Assembly: GCA_947039055.1 (NCBI GenBank)
Contig: CAMQYB010000021.1
Location: 1-15,879 of the forward strand
Length of the DNA: 15,879 nt
Direction of reading: 5' to 3'
DNA from: an uncultured Deferribacteraceae bacterium
Lineage (GTDB): Bacteria > Chrysiogenota > Deferribacteres > Deferribacterales > Mucispirillaceae
The translations under genes and the position numbers were made by a program. Below the pieces are notes generated by a model. That model saw only the letters and a list, made by a program, of their open reading frames with translations, did no database searches and was not told the DNA's origin. Each line of letters begins with the position of its first letter. Positions within the stretch are counted from its first letter, which is position 1. Below, piece after piece: positions 15,820 to 15,879 of the stretch.

Positions 15820-15870
15820 CAACTAAACACCAACGTAAACTAAGCACTAACGCAAACTAAGCACCAACGC
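15820..15870. repeat. Three tandem 17-base repeats at window edge
   Basis: Three adjoining units at 15820-15836, 15837-15853 and 15854-15870. Units two and three read AAACTAAGCACYAACGC and differ at one position; unit one (CAACTAAACACCAACGT) differs from unit three at three positions. The period of 17 is not a multiple of three, and stops occur in the minus-strand frame checked, so it is probably not protein-coding. The array is in the region upstream of lolA, where no gene is seen to the window end. Confidence 0.85.
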
Positions 15871-15879
15871 CACTTGTCC

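Noticed and set aside
15820..15870. Tandem repeat considered as a CRISPR array
   Set aside because: The 17-base units abut one another with no unique spacers, and no cas gene is present.

Overview
This is an AT-rich chromosomal window made mostly of housekeeping genes, most likely from a Gram-negative bacterium outside the enteric Proteobacteria. Three observations point that way: a LolA-type periplasmic lipoprotein carrier and an exported lipoprotein imply an outer membrane; the heat-shock genes are headed by hrcA with a perfect CIRCE operator; and uracil-54 tRNA methylation is done by folate-dependent TrmFO rather than TrmA. The gene order lolA-dprA-topA-...-trmFO-xerC resembles the dprA-topA-trmFO-xerC string known from Firmicutes, but with lolA added. 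A Deferribacteres-like lineage (for example Mucispirillum) would fit the base composition and gene content. That assignment is inference and was not checked by any search.

Layout. Positions 1-416 (minus) hold the start of a small predicted lipoprotein whose 3' end lies outside the window. A tRNA-Ser(GCU) gene follows at 750-840 (minus), with a non-coding stretch on each side. The chaperone block is on the plus strand: CIRCE and promoter (1146-1204), hrcA, grpE, dnaK, a strong terminator (about 4990-5047), then dnaJ with its own likely promoter and a TTG start. dnaJ converges on xerC, and a shared hairpin overlaps the xerC stop codon. The minus-strand pair trmFO-xerC overlaps by four bases (ATGA). 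Farther right on the minus strand lie lolA, dprA, topA and a DUF4026/DUF2314-like gene.

Between the topA block and trmFO sits a two-gene plus-strand cassette (8785-10080): an unrecognised acidic 243-residue protein with a consensus promoter, and a NADAR (YbiA-like) protein, a family of N-glycosidases acting on ADP-ribose-type or riboflavin-intermediate substrates. With the DUF4026-like gene it forms the only accessory-looking part of the window and is the best candidate for something undescribed.

How the genes work together. HrcA represses its own operon through CIRCE; GrpE, DnaK and DnaJ form the Hsp70 folding cycle. TopA, DprA and XerC act on DNA topology, single-stranded DNA uptake or recombination, and chromosome-dimer resolution. 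TrmFO modifies tRNA. LolA carries lipoproteins to the outer membrane. The right edge carries three copies of a 17-base tandem repeat upstream of lolA. No rRNA, insertion sequence or CRISPR array was seen.
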